A DNA stretch of 64,000 nt. It comes from an uncultured Draconibacterium sp. GTDB taxonomy: Bacteria > Bacteroidota > Bacteroidia > Bacteroidales > Prolixibacteraceae. The stretch lies in NCBI RefSeq assembly GCF_963675585.1, contig NZ_OY776414.1:2087001-2151000 (forward strand), read 5' to 3'. Shown in pieces: positions 9,209 through 18,903 of the stretch (position 1 is the first letter of the stretch; the number at the start of each line of letters is the position of its first letter). The notes beneath the pieces are model-generated. The model was not told the DNA's origin, made no database searches, and saw only the letters and a program-made list of their open reading frames with translations. The position numbers and the translations under genes were made by a program.

Positions 9209-10284
9209 TCGGCATTCTCCTTTCGCAATACTTCAACAGTTTGAAAAATTGTCGCAATTTTATCGTCCGATACTTTATCATCAATATTAATACAACAAAC
9301 ACCGGTTAAACACGTATCACCCGAATCTTTTACAAGCTGTGTGATGCTTTCTTCAATTTGTTCGTTGCTCTGATTTATTATTTCTACGGGACTTAGCCGG
9401 ATATTTAAAAAAGTATCGGGAAGTGCTTTCCGAAGTGCTTTAATATCTCCTCCCCATCCGGCATCTAAAAAGTCGAGGTGCGGTATTTTAGCAAATTGTT
9501 CTGCCATCCGATGTGGGTCGGGTCCGCAGTAATGAATTCCGAAAGCTTGTTGCTGTTTGCTCCACGCCACATCAAAAGGCAAAAGAAACTCCTGGTAATC
9601 TTCAGCTGAAATCATAGTATGCGAACATTCGGAATGTAAAAAAACGGGCTTTTCAAGGTGCCTCAGCACCCGATTTACTGAAATTGATGTAGTTCCAGTG
9701 TGCTGTTTAACTATTGATGTAAATTTCAGAATTACTTCGGCTATTTGCGCGAAATACCCTTTTACGGCCTCCGGCTCCATCATCATGTCCATCAAAATCT
9801 GATTTCCCCTTACATCCATGGCAAGGTTTAAAATCCCGCCCCAGTTAATGTCTCCTGTTACATATCCGTATTTCGATTTTAACTGATCGATTAATGCGAT
9901 GGTACGTTTAAAAGCCGCGGATTGGAAAACAGCCTGAACATCAATGGACAATTTATCCTGATCGGCGGCAATAACTTGCGGAGGATGCGATTCGGTATAA
10001 TTTACCTTGCATCCCATCATTTCGGAAAGTAAATAACCTGCAGCCAAATGGACAGCCCCAATCTCAGGTCGTTGTTCTTTGTGGTGTTTGCCCAATCCGA
10101 AATTTCCCCAACGTTCGTACAGCACTTTTTCCATTTTTTGCTCCACCTCAACTCTGCGTTGCGGATGAAAGAAAAAATCTTCATCAAAAGTGATTTTCTC
10201 GTTGTAAAACCACCACTCCGGCGACAAAACAATATCAACCGGAAGTTTAAGCGAATTATTTAATTTATTTCCGTTTTTAGACAT
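9205..10284 (-). CDS. URO-D/MtaA-like protein, copy B
   Basis: Second URO-D superfamily barrel of about 359 aa, distantly related to its neighbour. It has HYCGPDPHRM near residue 250 and a cysteine-rich CLTGVCC near residue 330, compatible with an HxC...C zinc site as in MtaA-type methyltransferases. The ATG at 10284 was chosen. A GTG at 10293 is also in frame and lies 2 bp after the stop of the 904-aa hydrolase gene, so coupling to that gene is likely. No corrinoid protein is visible in the window. Function unknown. Confidence 0.75.
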   Translation of the reverse strand: MSKNGNKLNNSLKLPVDIVLSPEWWFYNEKITFDEDFFFHPQRRVEVEQKMEKVLYERWGNFGLGKHHKEQRPEIGAVHLAAGYLLSEMMGCKVNYTESHPPQVIAADQDKLSIDVQAVFQSAAFKRTIALIDQLKSKYGYVTGDINWGGILNLAMDVRGNQILMDMMMEPEAVKGYFAQIAEVILKFTSIVKQHTGTTSISVNRVLRHLEKPVFLHSECSHTMISAEDYQEFLLPFDVAWSKQQQAFGIHYCGPDPHRMAEQFAKIPHLDFLDAGWGGDIKALRKALPDTFLNIRLSPVEIINQSNEQIEESITQLVKDSGDTCLTGVCCINIDDKVSDDKIATIFQTVEVLRKENAE

Positions 10285-10295
10285 CACTCTCACTA

Positions 10296-13010
10296 TTAAT
10301 AAAATAACCAGTCGATTGGCACACCATCTTCCGATGTTGTTATTCCTGCATCATGTGTTTCAATTTCCACTTTGCCATCGATAAAACCAAGAATCAGCAC
10401 ACGTCCCTTGTTTAAAAGCAATTCATGCGTACCCGCTTCGTACAAATATGTATAAACGTTTACAGGATAAAGTCCGTCAACAGTCATTGCATTTGCAACC
10501 CGAATATCGGCCTGACCGCGTTCGTTGGCCAGTGCATTTGTTTCAAGAGTTGGCGGAGGCAAAATGGTCAAACTGTTCCCATTAAAATGGCCAACCACAA
10601 CTTTAACCGCCTTTTTACATTCGAATTGAAGGCTTGTTCCTTCTCCTCGCTGCTCATCTTCGGCGAAACTTACACCCACCAGATTTTTCAACTCATCGGC
10701 AACCTCAATAATTTTATAATCGCGATCGGTATTTACTTTCGAACCCGACTTTAAAGGATAGCGACTAACATTTTTATTCAGAATTTTAACATCAGCCGGT
10801 AAATAGGCTTCAATGGCTTCGGTATTTTGTGCGCCTCCATTGGCTTTCATTTTTTCAATATTTCGTTTGAAATTTTCAAGCTCATCTTCGTACTGAGGCA
10901 ACAACTCGCTCCAGTGTTTATTGGTTCCGTTGGTGCCGGCAATAGGTACGCGTCGTTGTTGCGTTTGCATGCTGTTTGCGTACAGGTAAGTATCATTTGT
11001 TAAATCGGTTAGTATTCGATACTGTTCCACACTTTCTTCAAGAAATGGCAAAGCCTTCTCCAAATCAGCCAAATTGTTGCTGTATTTGTAGCGAAGAACA
11101 AAGTCAGCAGCTTTTACTTTAGCAGCATAAAACAGTGCAATCTGATTGTAACATTTTACGTCGTTGTACAAACGATTAAATTCATCGGTATTTTTGGTTG
11201 TTTTTCCAGCCACCTGCTCAATTGCAGCAAGTGCTTCTTCTCCATGTTTTACCACTTCTGAAATTATTTGAGGTGGTGTTTCGCCAACATGTTTTTCGCC
11301 ATTCACGTCCTTTTTTACATAGTCGATCAGCAATTCACTTTCCGGTCCGTTTGATTCCACAAAACTTTCGTACAAAGTCCATTTGCGCGGATTTACCAAC
11401 TGGCTCATAAAATTCCCCAACAATAAAGTCTGACGATTTCCATCCGAAATTCCAAAGGTGCGAAGTAGTTTTGGCGCAATCTCACCAAACTCTTCATAGG
11501 CTTTTTGAATAAGTGCACCCGACTCTTTATCGCAACCATAAGTATCGGCCAAAATACCCGACCAATACGAATCCTCGGCCTTTTCATCGCGATCAACTTT
11601 CCATGCGTATCGTGCCCAGGCAGCGTACCATAATTTATCGCGGTCGATTTGTTTGGTGCGTGGTTCTGTTTTATCTGCCGTGTAAGGCCAGTCCCAATAC
11701 GACGATTGAGGATAAATATGAATACCGTTTGCCCCTTGTAACTCGTGCATTGCTTTTACACTTTTCTGAATAAAATCAGGCGATCCGTAACGGAAAGGCT
11801 CAAGGTTGGCCAAAATATGAACATTTGAAATGTGTACCGATCCTAGTTCACTCAACGCGGTTGGCACTTCCGACCACATATTTCGAGGCTCGTAGGTGGT
11901 TAAGGACTCACCGTTGTATTTGTAAGTAGTGTACAGGTTTTTATAAATGGGCAAAGCAGCCTTCATTACCTGTTCGGCGTCGGTGTCGTGACCGCGCAAA
12001 ACAATTGGCGGTTCTTCAGTGATTCCCAAAGCAGCCATTCCATCGTGTACCCCCGGAATAATTGTTTTGGTAAACCATTCCACATCATCGTCTATGGTGT
12101 GCATCGCTTCGCCCAAACAAACCATTAACCCAACGTTCGGGTATTTTTTTACAAACTCGGCAATCGATTTCTGAGTATAATCGGCAATTACCGGAATTAT
12201 GGGGCGACTGCGTTCCTGTGTTTTAATGTTGTAATGCTCGGCAAAAGGTTTCGAAACAATAATATTGTAGAACATCTGAATGACCCAGATTCCTCTTTTG
12301 TTGGCCTCTTCGGTCAAAAAGGCAAACATCTCTTCGTTTAACAGAAAAGTTTTATCATCTACTTCAACCGCAAAAGGATAATCATCGAGTTTTACCAACG
12401 ATGCAAATGGGTGACCATTCCACAGGTACAAGGAATTATACCGGTTTTCAACCAACATATCGAGGTAGTTTATCCATTGTTCCTTATCGTAAAACCATGG
12501 AAAATTTTCAGGAGTATAAGGATATTCGTACACATGACGCCCGGGCAGATAATCCGTTTTTTGTAAGCCCACGCAAGTACCGCGCAAAACCATCTCGGGT
12601 GCATCGGTAACATCAATTTCTTTTGGTAATTTTCCTTTTTTTGTAATCCTGTCCACCAATTCGAGGCAGCCATATAATTCTCCCGACGCATCGGCACCTG
12701 TCACAGAAATTATTTTCCCATTTGATTTTAATACAAAACCTTCTTTTGGAAGTTCTTCAACCGACGCTTCCGCAGCTTCGTTACCAATTGTTGATAGAAC
12801 TATTTGATTTTCTCCTGTGTTTTCAGAAAGTTTAGTTGATTCTTCAACCTGATATCCTTCATTTGTTAGTGCTGTAACTAACTTTTCAACAGCGAATTTT
12901 TCCCTTGGAGATTCCTGTTGCGAGACAACAATTACTTTTCCTTTTTGATTGCAAGACATAAAAACAAAAAGAAAAACAGATAATATGATAAGTTTAAATG
13001 ATTGATTCAT
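10296..13010 (-). CDS. GH67/GH20-like lipoprotein hydrolase (alpha-glucuronidase-like fold)
   Basis: 904-aa exported protein with a lipobox (FMSCN at about residue 20). An N-terminal alpha/beta domain follows, like that preceding GH67 alpha-glucuronidases and GH20 hexosaminidases (residues about 25-135). Then comes a TIM-barrel-like region with NRYNSLYLWNGH, candidate acid E301 in VCLGEAMH, and IVLRGHD. A helical region follows, and a C-terminal beta domain of about 150 residues. It may release a terminal uronic acid, which would fit the hexuronate carrier in the same operon. It heads the 13010-2026 unit and has AAACGTTT operators in its promoter. Family assignment is tentative; it could be an unclassified family. 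Confidence 0.65.
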   Translation of the reverse strand: MNQSFKLIILSVFLFVFMSCNQKGKVIVVSQQESPREKFAVEKLVTALTNEGYQVEESTKLSENTGENQIVLSTIGNEAAEASVEELPKEGFVLKSNGKIISVTGADASGELYGCLELVDRITKKGKLPKEIDVTDAPEMVLRGTCVGLQKTDYLPGRHVYEYPYTPENFPWFYDKEQWINYLDMLVENRYNSLYLWNGHPFASLVKLDDYPFAVEVDDKTFLLNEEMFAFLTEEANKRGIWVIQMFYNIIVSKPFAEHYNIKTQERSRPIIPVIADYTQKSIAEFVKKYPNVGLMVCLGEAMHTIDDDVEWFTKTIIPGVHDGMAALGITEEPPIVLRGHDTDAEQVMKAALPIYKNLYTTYKYNGESLTTYEPRNMWSEVPTALSELGSVHISNVHILANLEPFRYGSPDFIQKSVKAMHELQGANGIHIYPQSSYWDWPYTADKTEPRTKQIDRDKLWYAAWARYAWKVDRDEKAEDSYWSGILADTYGCDKESGALIQKAYEEFGEIAPKLLRTFGISDGNRQTLLLGNFMSQLVNPRKWTLYESFVESNGPESELLIDYVKKDVNGEKHVGETPPQIISEVVKHGEEALAAIEQVAGKTTKNTDEFNRLYNDVKCYNQIALFYAAKVKAADFVLRYKYSNNLADLEKALPFLEESVEQYRILTDLTNDTYLYANSMQTQQRRVPIAGTNGTNKHWSELLPQYEDELENFKRNIEKMKANGGAQNTEAIEAYLPADVKILNKNVSRYPLKSGSKVNTDRDYKIIEVADELKNLVGVSFAEDEQRGEGTSLQFECKKAVKVVVGHFNGNSLTILPPPTLETNALANERGQADIRVANAMTVDGLYPVNVYTYLYEAGTHELLLNKGRVLILGFIDGKVEIETHDAGITTSEDGVPIDWLFY

Positions 13011-13036
13011 AAAGCCATGATTTGTTTTATCGGATT

Positions 13037-13044
13037 CAAAAATA
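13037..13044 (-). promoter_or_regulatory. Bacteroidota -7 element of the 904-aa gene
   Basis: On the minus strand TATTTTTG fits the TAnnTTTG -7 consensus and lies 27 bp before the ATG at 13010. No clear -33 box is seen; the AAACGTTT dyad occupies that region. Confidence 0.45.
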
Positions 13045-13061
13045 TAAAAAATAAGACAAAA

Positions 13062-13077
13062 ATGTAAACGTTTACAT
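13062..13077. promoter_or_regulatory. Operator-like perfect palindrome
   Basis: ATGTAAACGTTTACAT is a perfect 16-bp palindrome with the CG centre typical of LacI-family operators. It lies 17 bp upstream of a -7 box. No LacI-family gene is in the window. Confidence 0.6.
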
Positions 13078-13114
13078 CTTTTAAATGCCTTTTAAATAAT
13101 TATTTCACAAAACA

Positions 13115-13141
13115 ACGTTTACACATATATGTAAACGTTTA
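13115..13141. promoter_or_regulatory. Second and third operator-like dyads
   Basis: ACGTTTACA and TGTAAACGT form an inverted repeat around CATATA. The right arm is itself part of a TAAACGTTTA palindrome (13132-13141). Same core as 13062-13077, so two or three binding sites for one regulator are likely. Confidence 0.5.
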
Positions 13142-13223
13142 TTCCAAATATCTGATCCAATTCTACCAGATATGACAACCTGATTCACTGGATCTTACTT
13201 TCACCTGAATGTTGTATTTTGTT

Positions 13224-16040
13224 CTAATTTGCTGTAAAATTGAAATACAACTCCATTGTTTTACATCGGATTCGCCAATTGTCGTACGGACCGTAATCAA
13301 AAAACATGTTTTTCTTTCCAGAAGGCCCCATATTCCACGAGTCATTCGACTTTGTTCCCATCGCAGAAATTGCCTGCATAAAAGAAATGTCGCCATCGGG
13401 AAACGGAGGCGCAGTTCTTTCGTAAATTTTTTCTGGTTGTGCCGGCGTATACAGGCGTAAAAACACATCATCTGATGAAGTAGCAACCACAAACGATTGT
13501 TCTTTTGACTCAATTTTCGCCCAGTACATGTTTGAATGATACCCCTTAAATTCGGGATAAACGATGGGTTGTACACCTGTTACGGTATTGTTATACTCTT
13601 TCTGATGAACACCCAATTCCACTCCTTGCATGCGGTTTTTCCACACACGATACGGTCCGTCGCCCAGCCATTTAACACCTTTAACAAGATTTTCGGGATA
13701 TGAAAAGTCAACTCCCATGTATTCAAAATCCTTGTCGTATTCTTTTGGTACGTAATGGATCAAAAGTTTGGCAATTCCAGAGGGATAAAAGGTCCATACA
13801 AACTCTTTCATTCGCGATTTGCGCTCATCAAACGAACAAGTCAGCACCAGAGTATCAGCTTCCATTTTTTGAGTAATGGATTTAAATACGGTAACACCGG
13901 CACTTATGGATGGCCCGTTATTAAACGGGATTTCGCCTTTGCTGTTAACTACTTTCCGCAACAATCCACTGTTCTTTCCAATCGAAAATTCAACCGAACC
14001 AGCCTGTACAACCAGCAAGGTATCTTTTTCGCTAACACTTACTTTGTTTGTACCTGTATTTAAAGGCATAATCTTCGAAACCACATCTTGTGCCAATTTA
14101 ACCGGCCAGCTTTTTGTGTACAACTCCTGGTTATACCGGTCGGTTGCTGTAATGTACAGAACATCGTAATTTGTATAATTATCAGGTAAATTTACAAGTA
14201 GCTTTCCATTCTGTCCGGCAGCAACATCTGGAGACTTACATTTTCCTTCAATTTCAGACGACGAGCTTTTTCCGTCGGGACTTTCAACTTTTTTCAATTT
14301 CCAGGTAAACGAGCACTCTTCCAGATTGGTATAAAAATACCGGTTCTCAACATTGATGACTCCATCAAAATTGCTGCCCAAATATTTATCTTCAAACTGA
14401 ACGGGCGACCATATTTCTTTAATAGCAAAATAACTTCCCTCCTTTTCGTGAAACGGCCCCAATATTCCATCGGGAGCGTGAGAACCATCGGTGTCGATTT
14501 CTCCGTTTTTGTCGGTTCGCATTACACCTTCGTCGGCAAAATCCCAAAGGAAACCACCGGCAGCAACCGGAGTTTTCCACATAAGCTCCCAGTAATCGTA
14601 CAATCCGGCCCCGTGTCCGCCATCGTACATTCCGTGCAGAAATTCGGTTGGCAGAACAATTTCACGTCCCTGCCAGTAAGTCCCGGCACCGTAGTTGTAA
14701 CTGCGGTAATGCTGAGTTGCAAAACCATTGTACTCGTTCCATGGATGAATCACTTTGCGTTTTTGAATATCGAATTTTCCAAAAACCGGATCCAGATCAA
14801 AGTTGTGCCCGCCTTCGTTGCCGTTGTCCCAAATTATTATTGAAGGGTGATTCACATCGCGAATAACCATTTCCTCCACCAGTTTTGTACCCACCTCGGT
14901 ATCGTACGCGTCGTGCCATCCGGTTAATTCATCCAGAACCAGCAACCCCAACGAATCGCAAACATCAAGGAAATGAGAATCGGGCGGATAATGCGAAGTG
15001 CGCACCGCATTCATGTTCATATCCTTTATCAGCTTTACATCGGTTATGCTCATTTCTTTATTCGAAGTACGACCTTTTGTCGGCCAGAATGTGTGATGAT
15101 TAACTCCTTTTAGTTTTACCTTCACACCATTTACATAAATTCCGTCGCGCTTCCTGATTTCAAGTGTGCGAAATCCGGTACGCTCAGTCATTTCATGCAC
15201 TGTTTCACCTTTAATTTTTAAGGTGAATACTATTTTATAAAGATTGGGGAACTCCGGATTCCACGACTCAACACCATTGATTTTACCGGAAAGATGAGCT
15301 GTAGTTTTTCCTGCCACCACAGTGGTTTGAACAGGAAGATCCACCTTTTCGTTTTCCAGGGTGTAAACCTGAGCAGAAATCTCGGCGTCATACTTTACAT
15401 TATTCAGAAAAACATCGGCATCGATACTTCCATCGGCTTTTGCATCAATGGCTGTGCGTACTATGTTTTGGGCCGGTTTAGCTTCCAGATAAACGGGGCG
15501 AAAAATTCCACCAAACACCCAGAAGTCGGCAAAACGTTCTGCTTTGTTAACCGATTCGTTTGATGAAACTTTTGAAACGGTAACTTCCAGCAAATTGGTT
15601 TTTCCGTATTTTAACAACTTGCTTATATCGTATTTAAACTGATAAAACGATCCCTGATGAACTGCACCGGCCGACTTACCATTTATTTTCACTTCAGTGT
15701 CGGTCATCGAGCCTTCAAAGACAAGATTCACCTGTTTACTTTTCCAATCGGCAGGAACAGTAAAGCTGTATTTATACAAGCCTTTTCCTGTGCTACGGAC
15801 TGTATCTTTGTCGTTGCCGTAATTGTATTTACCAAAACCTTCAAGTTCCCAGTTTGATGGAACGGGAATTGTTGTCCATTTCCCTGAATTCATCCCATCG
15901 GTACAATAGAATTCCCAATCAACAGTTTGATCGGCACCTGTTCCGGAAAGCATTAGCGTTTCTGTTTTTTGAGCCAATAAACCCAAAGACATGAACAGGA
16001 AAATTCCGCTTATTAAAAAATGTATCTGTTTTGTTTTCAT
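13224..16040 (-). CDS. GH2 beta-galactosidase (LacZ-like), secreted
   Basis: 938-aa exported GH2 enzyme that hydrolyses terminal beta-galactosides, or a related residue. A cleavable signal peptide ends near LLAQKT. The order is then a jelly-roll domain (residues about 30-200), an Ig-like domain, and a TIM barrel with NHHTFWPTKGR, acid/base E409 in DNGNEGG and nucleophile E466 in LPTEFLHG. A LacZ-type C-terminal beta-sandwich completes it. It follows the propeller gene by 35 bp and closes the GH29-propeller-GH2 unit. A Bacteroidota locus with several GH2 enzymes usually targets a complex galactose-containing glycan. Confidence 0.9.
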   Translation of the reverse strand: MKTKQIHFLISGIFLFMSLGLLAQKTETLMLSGTGADQTVDWEFYCTDGMNSGKWTTIPVPSNWELEGFGKYNYGNDKDTVRSTGKGLYKYSFTVPADWKSKQVNLVFEGSMTDTEVKINGKSAGAVHQGSFYQFKYDISKLLKYGKTNLLEVTVSKVSSNESVNKAERFADFWVFGGIFRPVYLEAKPAQNIVRTAIDAKADGSIDADVFLNNVKYDAEISAQVYTLENEKVDLPVQTTVVAGKTTAHLSGKINGVESWNPEFPNLYKIVFTLKIKGETVHEMTERTGFRTLEIRKRDGIYVNGVKVKLKGVNHHTFWPTKGRTSNKEMSITDVKLIKDMNMNAVRTSHYPPDSHFLDVCDSLGLLVLDELTGWHDAYDTEVGTKLVEEMVIRDVNHPSIIIWDNGNEGGHNFDLDPVFGKFDIQKRKVIHPWNEYNGFATQHYRSYNYGAGTYWQGREIVLPTEFLHGMYDGGHGAGLYDYWELMWKTPVAAGGFLWDFADEGVMRTDKNGEIDTDGSHAPDGILGPFHEKEGSYFAIKEIWSPVQFEDKYLGSNFDGVINVENRYFYTNLEECSFTWKLKKVESPDGKSSSSEIEGKCKSPDVAAGQNGKLLVNLPDNYTNYDVLYITATDRYNQELYTKSWPVKLAQDVVSKIMPLNTGTNKVSVSEKDTLLVVQAGSVEFSIGKNSGLLRKVVNSKGEIPFNNGPSISAGVTVFKSITQKMEADTLVLTCSFDERKSRMKEFVWTFYPSGIAKLLIHYVPKEYDKDFEYMGVDFSYPENLVKGVKWLGDGPYRVWKNRMQGVELGVHQKEYNNTVTGVQPIVYPEFKGYHSNMYWAKIESKEQSFVVATSSDDVFLRLYTPAQPEKIYERTAPPFPDGDISFMQAISAMGTKSNDSWNMGPSGKKNMFFDYGPYDNWRIRCKTMELYFNFTAN

Positions 16041-16075
16041 ATTTCGTCTATCTCAATTTCTCTTTGATTCTCTTA

Positions 16076-17230
16076 TTATTTCCATGCCAGGCTGCACTTC
16101 CCAACGGCATAAAAAGGCTGCTCCGATTCTTTCATTAAAGCGGTATATACCACAGTAAAAGTACCGTCTGCTTCTTCAATGGCACACAGTGGTGTTCGCA
16201 TGGCATGGTCGCCTTCTTTGCACCACAAATCATCATCAAACTGCACTTTTACTCGAATTTCCTTCTCCCAGTTTATTCCGTCAGCGGAAAGACTATACCC
16301 AATTTCCTGATCTCCAAACGAATCGAAAACAGCCAGGTATCTGCCATCGCTTAAGCTCGAAACAACCGGATTTTCCATAAACTCGTCAACAATCGGAACA
16401 GGATTAAATTTTTCGGGCATTCTTTCCCATTTGCCATCCAGTGTTTTCGACGTTGCCATTCCTGTTGGCCATCCGCCTTTGGGAACATGATTGTGTCCAT
16501 CGTAAAAAGCATACCAAAGCTCCCCTACTTTCCATGGATTAAAACTGGCTACCGCCTGTTGTCCTTCCCAGGCCTGAGAATTTTCGTCCGGCTTTAACAC
16601 AATTTCCATATCGGCGTACGGTCCTGCAATGCCATCCAAACCGTGCTTAACCGATTTTGCCCTCCAAATTCTCCCTTCGTAATCAGAACCTTCCAGTTCT
16701 CCTTTTTCTTTATCGCCTGCACGATATGCTACGTAGAAAATATTCCATGCGTTTTCATCTTCATTAAACTCTACTCCGGTGAGCCAAACTTCCGATTTTG
16801 GATTTGTTGGCGATCTTTCCGGAATGCTGTTAACAAGTGTTGATTGTCGGCTCCAGTTAATTGCATCGGTACTTGTCCAGTACGAAATACGCAAATCGCG
16901 GTGAGGCCGTTTAAACATTTCGTTTACAAACATGTGGTAAACGCCGTTTAATTTAACAACCTGTCCCGTTTCGAAACCTGCACCGTTTTTGCTTTCCAGA
17001 ACATCCGGGTGGCCGGGGCCAATTACTGGACCGGAATGACATGAAATCATCTCCAATCTTTTTGCATCAGGTGATTTCTTTTTTTCAAGGGCAAAACAAT
17101 CGTTTTGAAACAAAATCGACAGCATGAAAATAAAAAAAACAAGCAGCGAAAAGAAGTATTTGTTTGTAGTCATAATTGAAAATTCGGTTTCCCTTTTTTT
17201 GTAGTTTTTGGTATCCTTAATTCTCTTCAT
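16076..17230 (-). CDS. Secreted five-bladed propeller glycosidase-like protein
   Basis: Propeller protein with blade signatures such as YWTSTDAINWSRQS, IGYSLSADGINWEK and TGMATSKTLDGKWE, as in GH43/GH32-like enzymes. A hydrophobic signal segment spans about residues 25-47 of the long frame. An in-frame ATG at 17173 (MTTNKYFF) gives a more normal signal peptide and may be the real start. It lies 64 bp after the fucosidase and 35 bp before the GH2, so probably one transcript. No second propeller family marker was found, and the bond cleaved is unknown. Confidence 0.72.
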   Translation of the reverse strand: MKRIKDTKNYKKRETEFSIMTTNKYFFSLLVFFIFMLSILFQNDCFALEKKKSPDAKRLEMISCHSGPVIGPGHPDVLESKNGAGFETGQVVKLNGVYHMFVNEMFKRPHRDLRISYWTSTDAINWSRQSTLVNSIPERSPTNPKSEVWLTGVEFNEDENAWNIFYVAYRAGDKEKGELEGSDYEGRIWRAKSVKHGLDGIAGPYADMEIVLKPDENSQAWEGQQAVASFNPWKVGELWYAFYDGHNHVPKGGWPTGMATSKTLDGKWERMPEKFNPVPIVDEFMENPVVSSLSDGRYLAVFDSFGDQEIGYSLSADGINWEKEIRVKVQFDDDLWCKEGDHAMRTPLCAIEEADGTFTVVYTALMKESEQPFYAVGKCSLAWK

Positions 17231-17294
17231 CTAAATTTACAACCTAATTCACTCAATTTAAAATATTGATTCCCAAAGACGAATATTATTTGAA

Positions 17295-18743
17295 CTATTC
17301 AAAATCAATCTTAAAAACAATTCCCAAATCATCGGGGATACGCGCTTTGGGAATTGTAAATTCCAAACCATCGGAACTTTGTTCAAATGTGCAATCGTCA
17401 AGTTGTTTTAAACCCAAAAGAGTAACTGCTTTTACTTCGCCACCCAATTTTTCCGAAGTAATTTCCTTTAATTGAACAGGAGTATTCAGTCCGGGCCATT
17501 CGTAAAAAATGGCGTAAACCGTTTTGTCTTTTTTTGTATAAAACACATCCAAACCTTCCGCGGTAACTTCGTGTGGCGCACCATACGGTCTTGTTTCAAA
17601 AATAGCTTCTCCGTGCGACCAAATCCAGCGTCCTACCCGGTGCATAACATTCTTTTGATCTTGTGGAATTGTTCCATCACACATGGGTGACAAATTCAGA
17701 ATCATCTGTCCATTTTTACTCACCACATCAACCAGTGTATGAATGATTTCTTTGGGAGTTCGAATTTGCATGCCTTCGGTGTATCCCCAGGCATATGAAA
17801 TACCCGTTCCGATGGAATAGTCGCACAACCAGGGTTGTTCCATAATTTCATCGGGATTTGAGTTTTCGTGGTCAAGCATTCCAACTTCCTGCGGAAGGTC
17901 TTCTCCTTTGTAGGTAACAGCTACTTCCTGCCCCTGTAATTGCGACTCATTAAAATAATATGCAAGGTATTTTTTGATGTAATCATCCGGAATATCATCC
18001 AACCAGGCATCGAAATACATAATGTCAGGATGGTATTTCAGGGCAACTTCGTTGCATTTGTTCAACCACATTTCCAACCACTCGTCACGCGGCATCATTG
18101 AGCCGTAAAGTTTGGCATATTTTGGATCGGCAGCAGCCCATCCGTCTTTGATTTCCAATGCCGTATAATTAAAGGAATGATGAAGCGAGGCAAAAAATTT
18201 CATGTCTCGTTTTTTTATGGCCTTTTCCAACAGGCCAACTACATCTTTCCCGGGCCCCATATCGTTGGAATTAAAAGGAGTGTATTCACTATCCCACATG
18301 GCAAAACCATCGTGGTGTTCGGCAACAAGTCCGGCAAAACGGGCTCCGCTTTTTACATAAAGATCGGCCCACTCTTCTGCATCGAAATTTTCGCCTTTAA
18401 ACATGGGAATAAAATCGTGGTATCCGAATTTATCCAGCGATCCATAAAGTGCTTCATGTCGCTGAAAGGTTCCGTGTTTACTGTATCCTTCCGAGTGATG
18501 CATGGTGCGGTAATAATGTTCGTTGTTGTAGGCCGGCACCGAATAAACTCCCCAATGGGTGTATATACCAAATTTAGCATCCCGCAACCACTCAGGAACG
18601 GCCTGGTGATTCCCAAGGGATTCCCAATCGGCGGTGTACTTTTGGGGTGTTTGGGCAAATATCTGATTTCCGGTAAAGCTGAGAACAAAAAATAAAAGCA
18701 GTACTATAGATTTCATTGGTTTAAGTTTCATTAATAAATGCAA
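17295..18743 (-). CDS. GH29 alpha-L-fucosidase
   Basis: Exported exo-enzyme releasing terminal alpha-L-fucose. It shows the GH29 hallmarks WLRDAKFGIYTHWG near the N-terminus, GLVAEHHDGFAMWDS, and IMYFDAWLDD, whose first D (D245 in this numbering) is the predicted nucleophile. The catalytic barrel is followed by a small beta-sandwich. The frame opens at 18743, but a -7 box lies at 18748-18741. The start is therefore more likely the ATG at 18716 (MKSIVLLLFF), which gives a clean signal peptide ending in FAQ. It heads a three-gene unit with a propeller and a GH2. Confidence 0.9.
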   Translation of the reverse strand: MHLLMKLKPMKSIVLLLFFVLSFTGNQIFAQTPQKYTADWESLGNHQAVPEWLRDAKFGIYTHWGVYSVPAYNNEHYYRTMHHSEGYSKHGTFQRHEALYGSLDKFGYHDFIPMFKGENFDAEEWADLYVKSGARFAGLVAEHHDGFAMWDSEYTPFNSNDMGPGKDVVGLLEKAIKKRDMKFFASLHHSFNYTALEIKDGWAAADPKYAKLYGSMMPRDEWLEMWLNKCNEVALKYHPDIMYFDAWLDDIPDDYIKKYLAYYFNESQLQGQEVAVTYKGEDLPQEVGMLDHENSNPDEIMEQPWLCDYSIGTGISYAWGYTEGMQIRTPKEIIHTLVDVVSKNGQMILNLSPMCDGTIPQDQKNVMHRVGRWIWSHGEAIFETRPYGAPHEVTAEGLDVFYTKKDKTVYAIFYEWPGLNTPVQLKEITSEKLGGEVKAVTLLGLKQLDDCTFEQSSDGLEFTIPKARIPDDLGIVFKIDFE

Positions 18744-18748
18744 ATATA
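18741..18748 (-). promoter_or_regulatory. -7 element of the fucosidase unit
   Basis: On the minus strand TATATTTG fits TAnnTTTG. It places the transcript start near 18735, which argues for the ATG at 18716. Confidence 0.55.
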
Positions 18749-18758
18749 CGAATTAAAT

Positions 18759-18772
18759 GGTAACGTTTACAT
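18759..18772. promoter_or_regulatory. Operator-like AACGTT site before fucosidase
   Basis: GGTAACGTTTACAT shares the core and right arm of the 13062 palindrome and overlaps the -33 region of the fucosidase promoter. A further related site, GCAAACGTTTTACA, lies at 18827-18840. Confidence 0.45.
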
Positions 18773-18826
18773 CCATACTTTTCTTTCTTGTCAAGACTTT
18801 AACAAGATATAAAATCACTATTTCGT

Positions 18827-18840
18827 GCAAACGTTTTACA
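18827..18840. promoter_or_regulatory. Second AAACGTTT site before the fucosidase unit
   Basis: GCAAACGTTTTACA contains the AAACGTTT core (18829-18836) and resembles the operator-like dyads before the 904-aa gene. It is about 70 bp upstream of the other site. Confidence 0.4.
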
Positions 18841-18841
18841 T

Positions 18842-18873
18842 AAAAGAGCGAGGATTATTACCCCCGCCCTTTT
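18842..18873 (-). terminator. Terminator after susD
   Basis: A 12-bp stem (two G-U pairs) joins 18862-18873 and 18842-18853 around a 7-nt loop, and its arm ends in TTTT on the minus strand. It lies 31 bp after the susD stop and separates the SusCD unit from the fucosidase unit. Confidence 0.5.
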
Positions 18874-18903
18874 AACCAGACTATTAATTAACTTATAAAG
18901 AAA

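Noticed and set aside
9205-10284. HemE uroporphyrinogen decarboxylase for haem synthesis
   Set aside because: Paired, coupled copies in a glycan operon and HxC...C metal pattern point to the methyltransferase branch.
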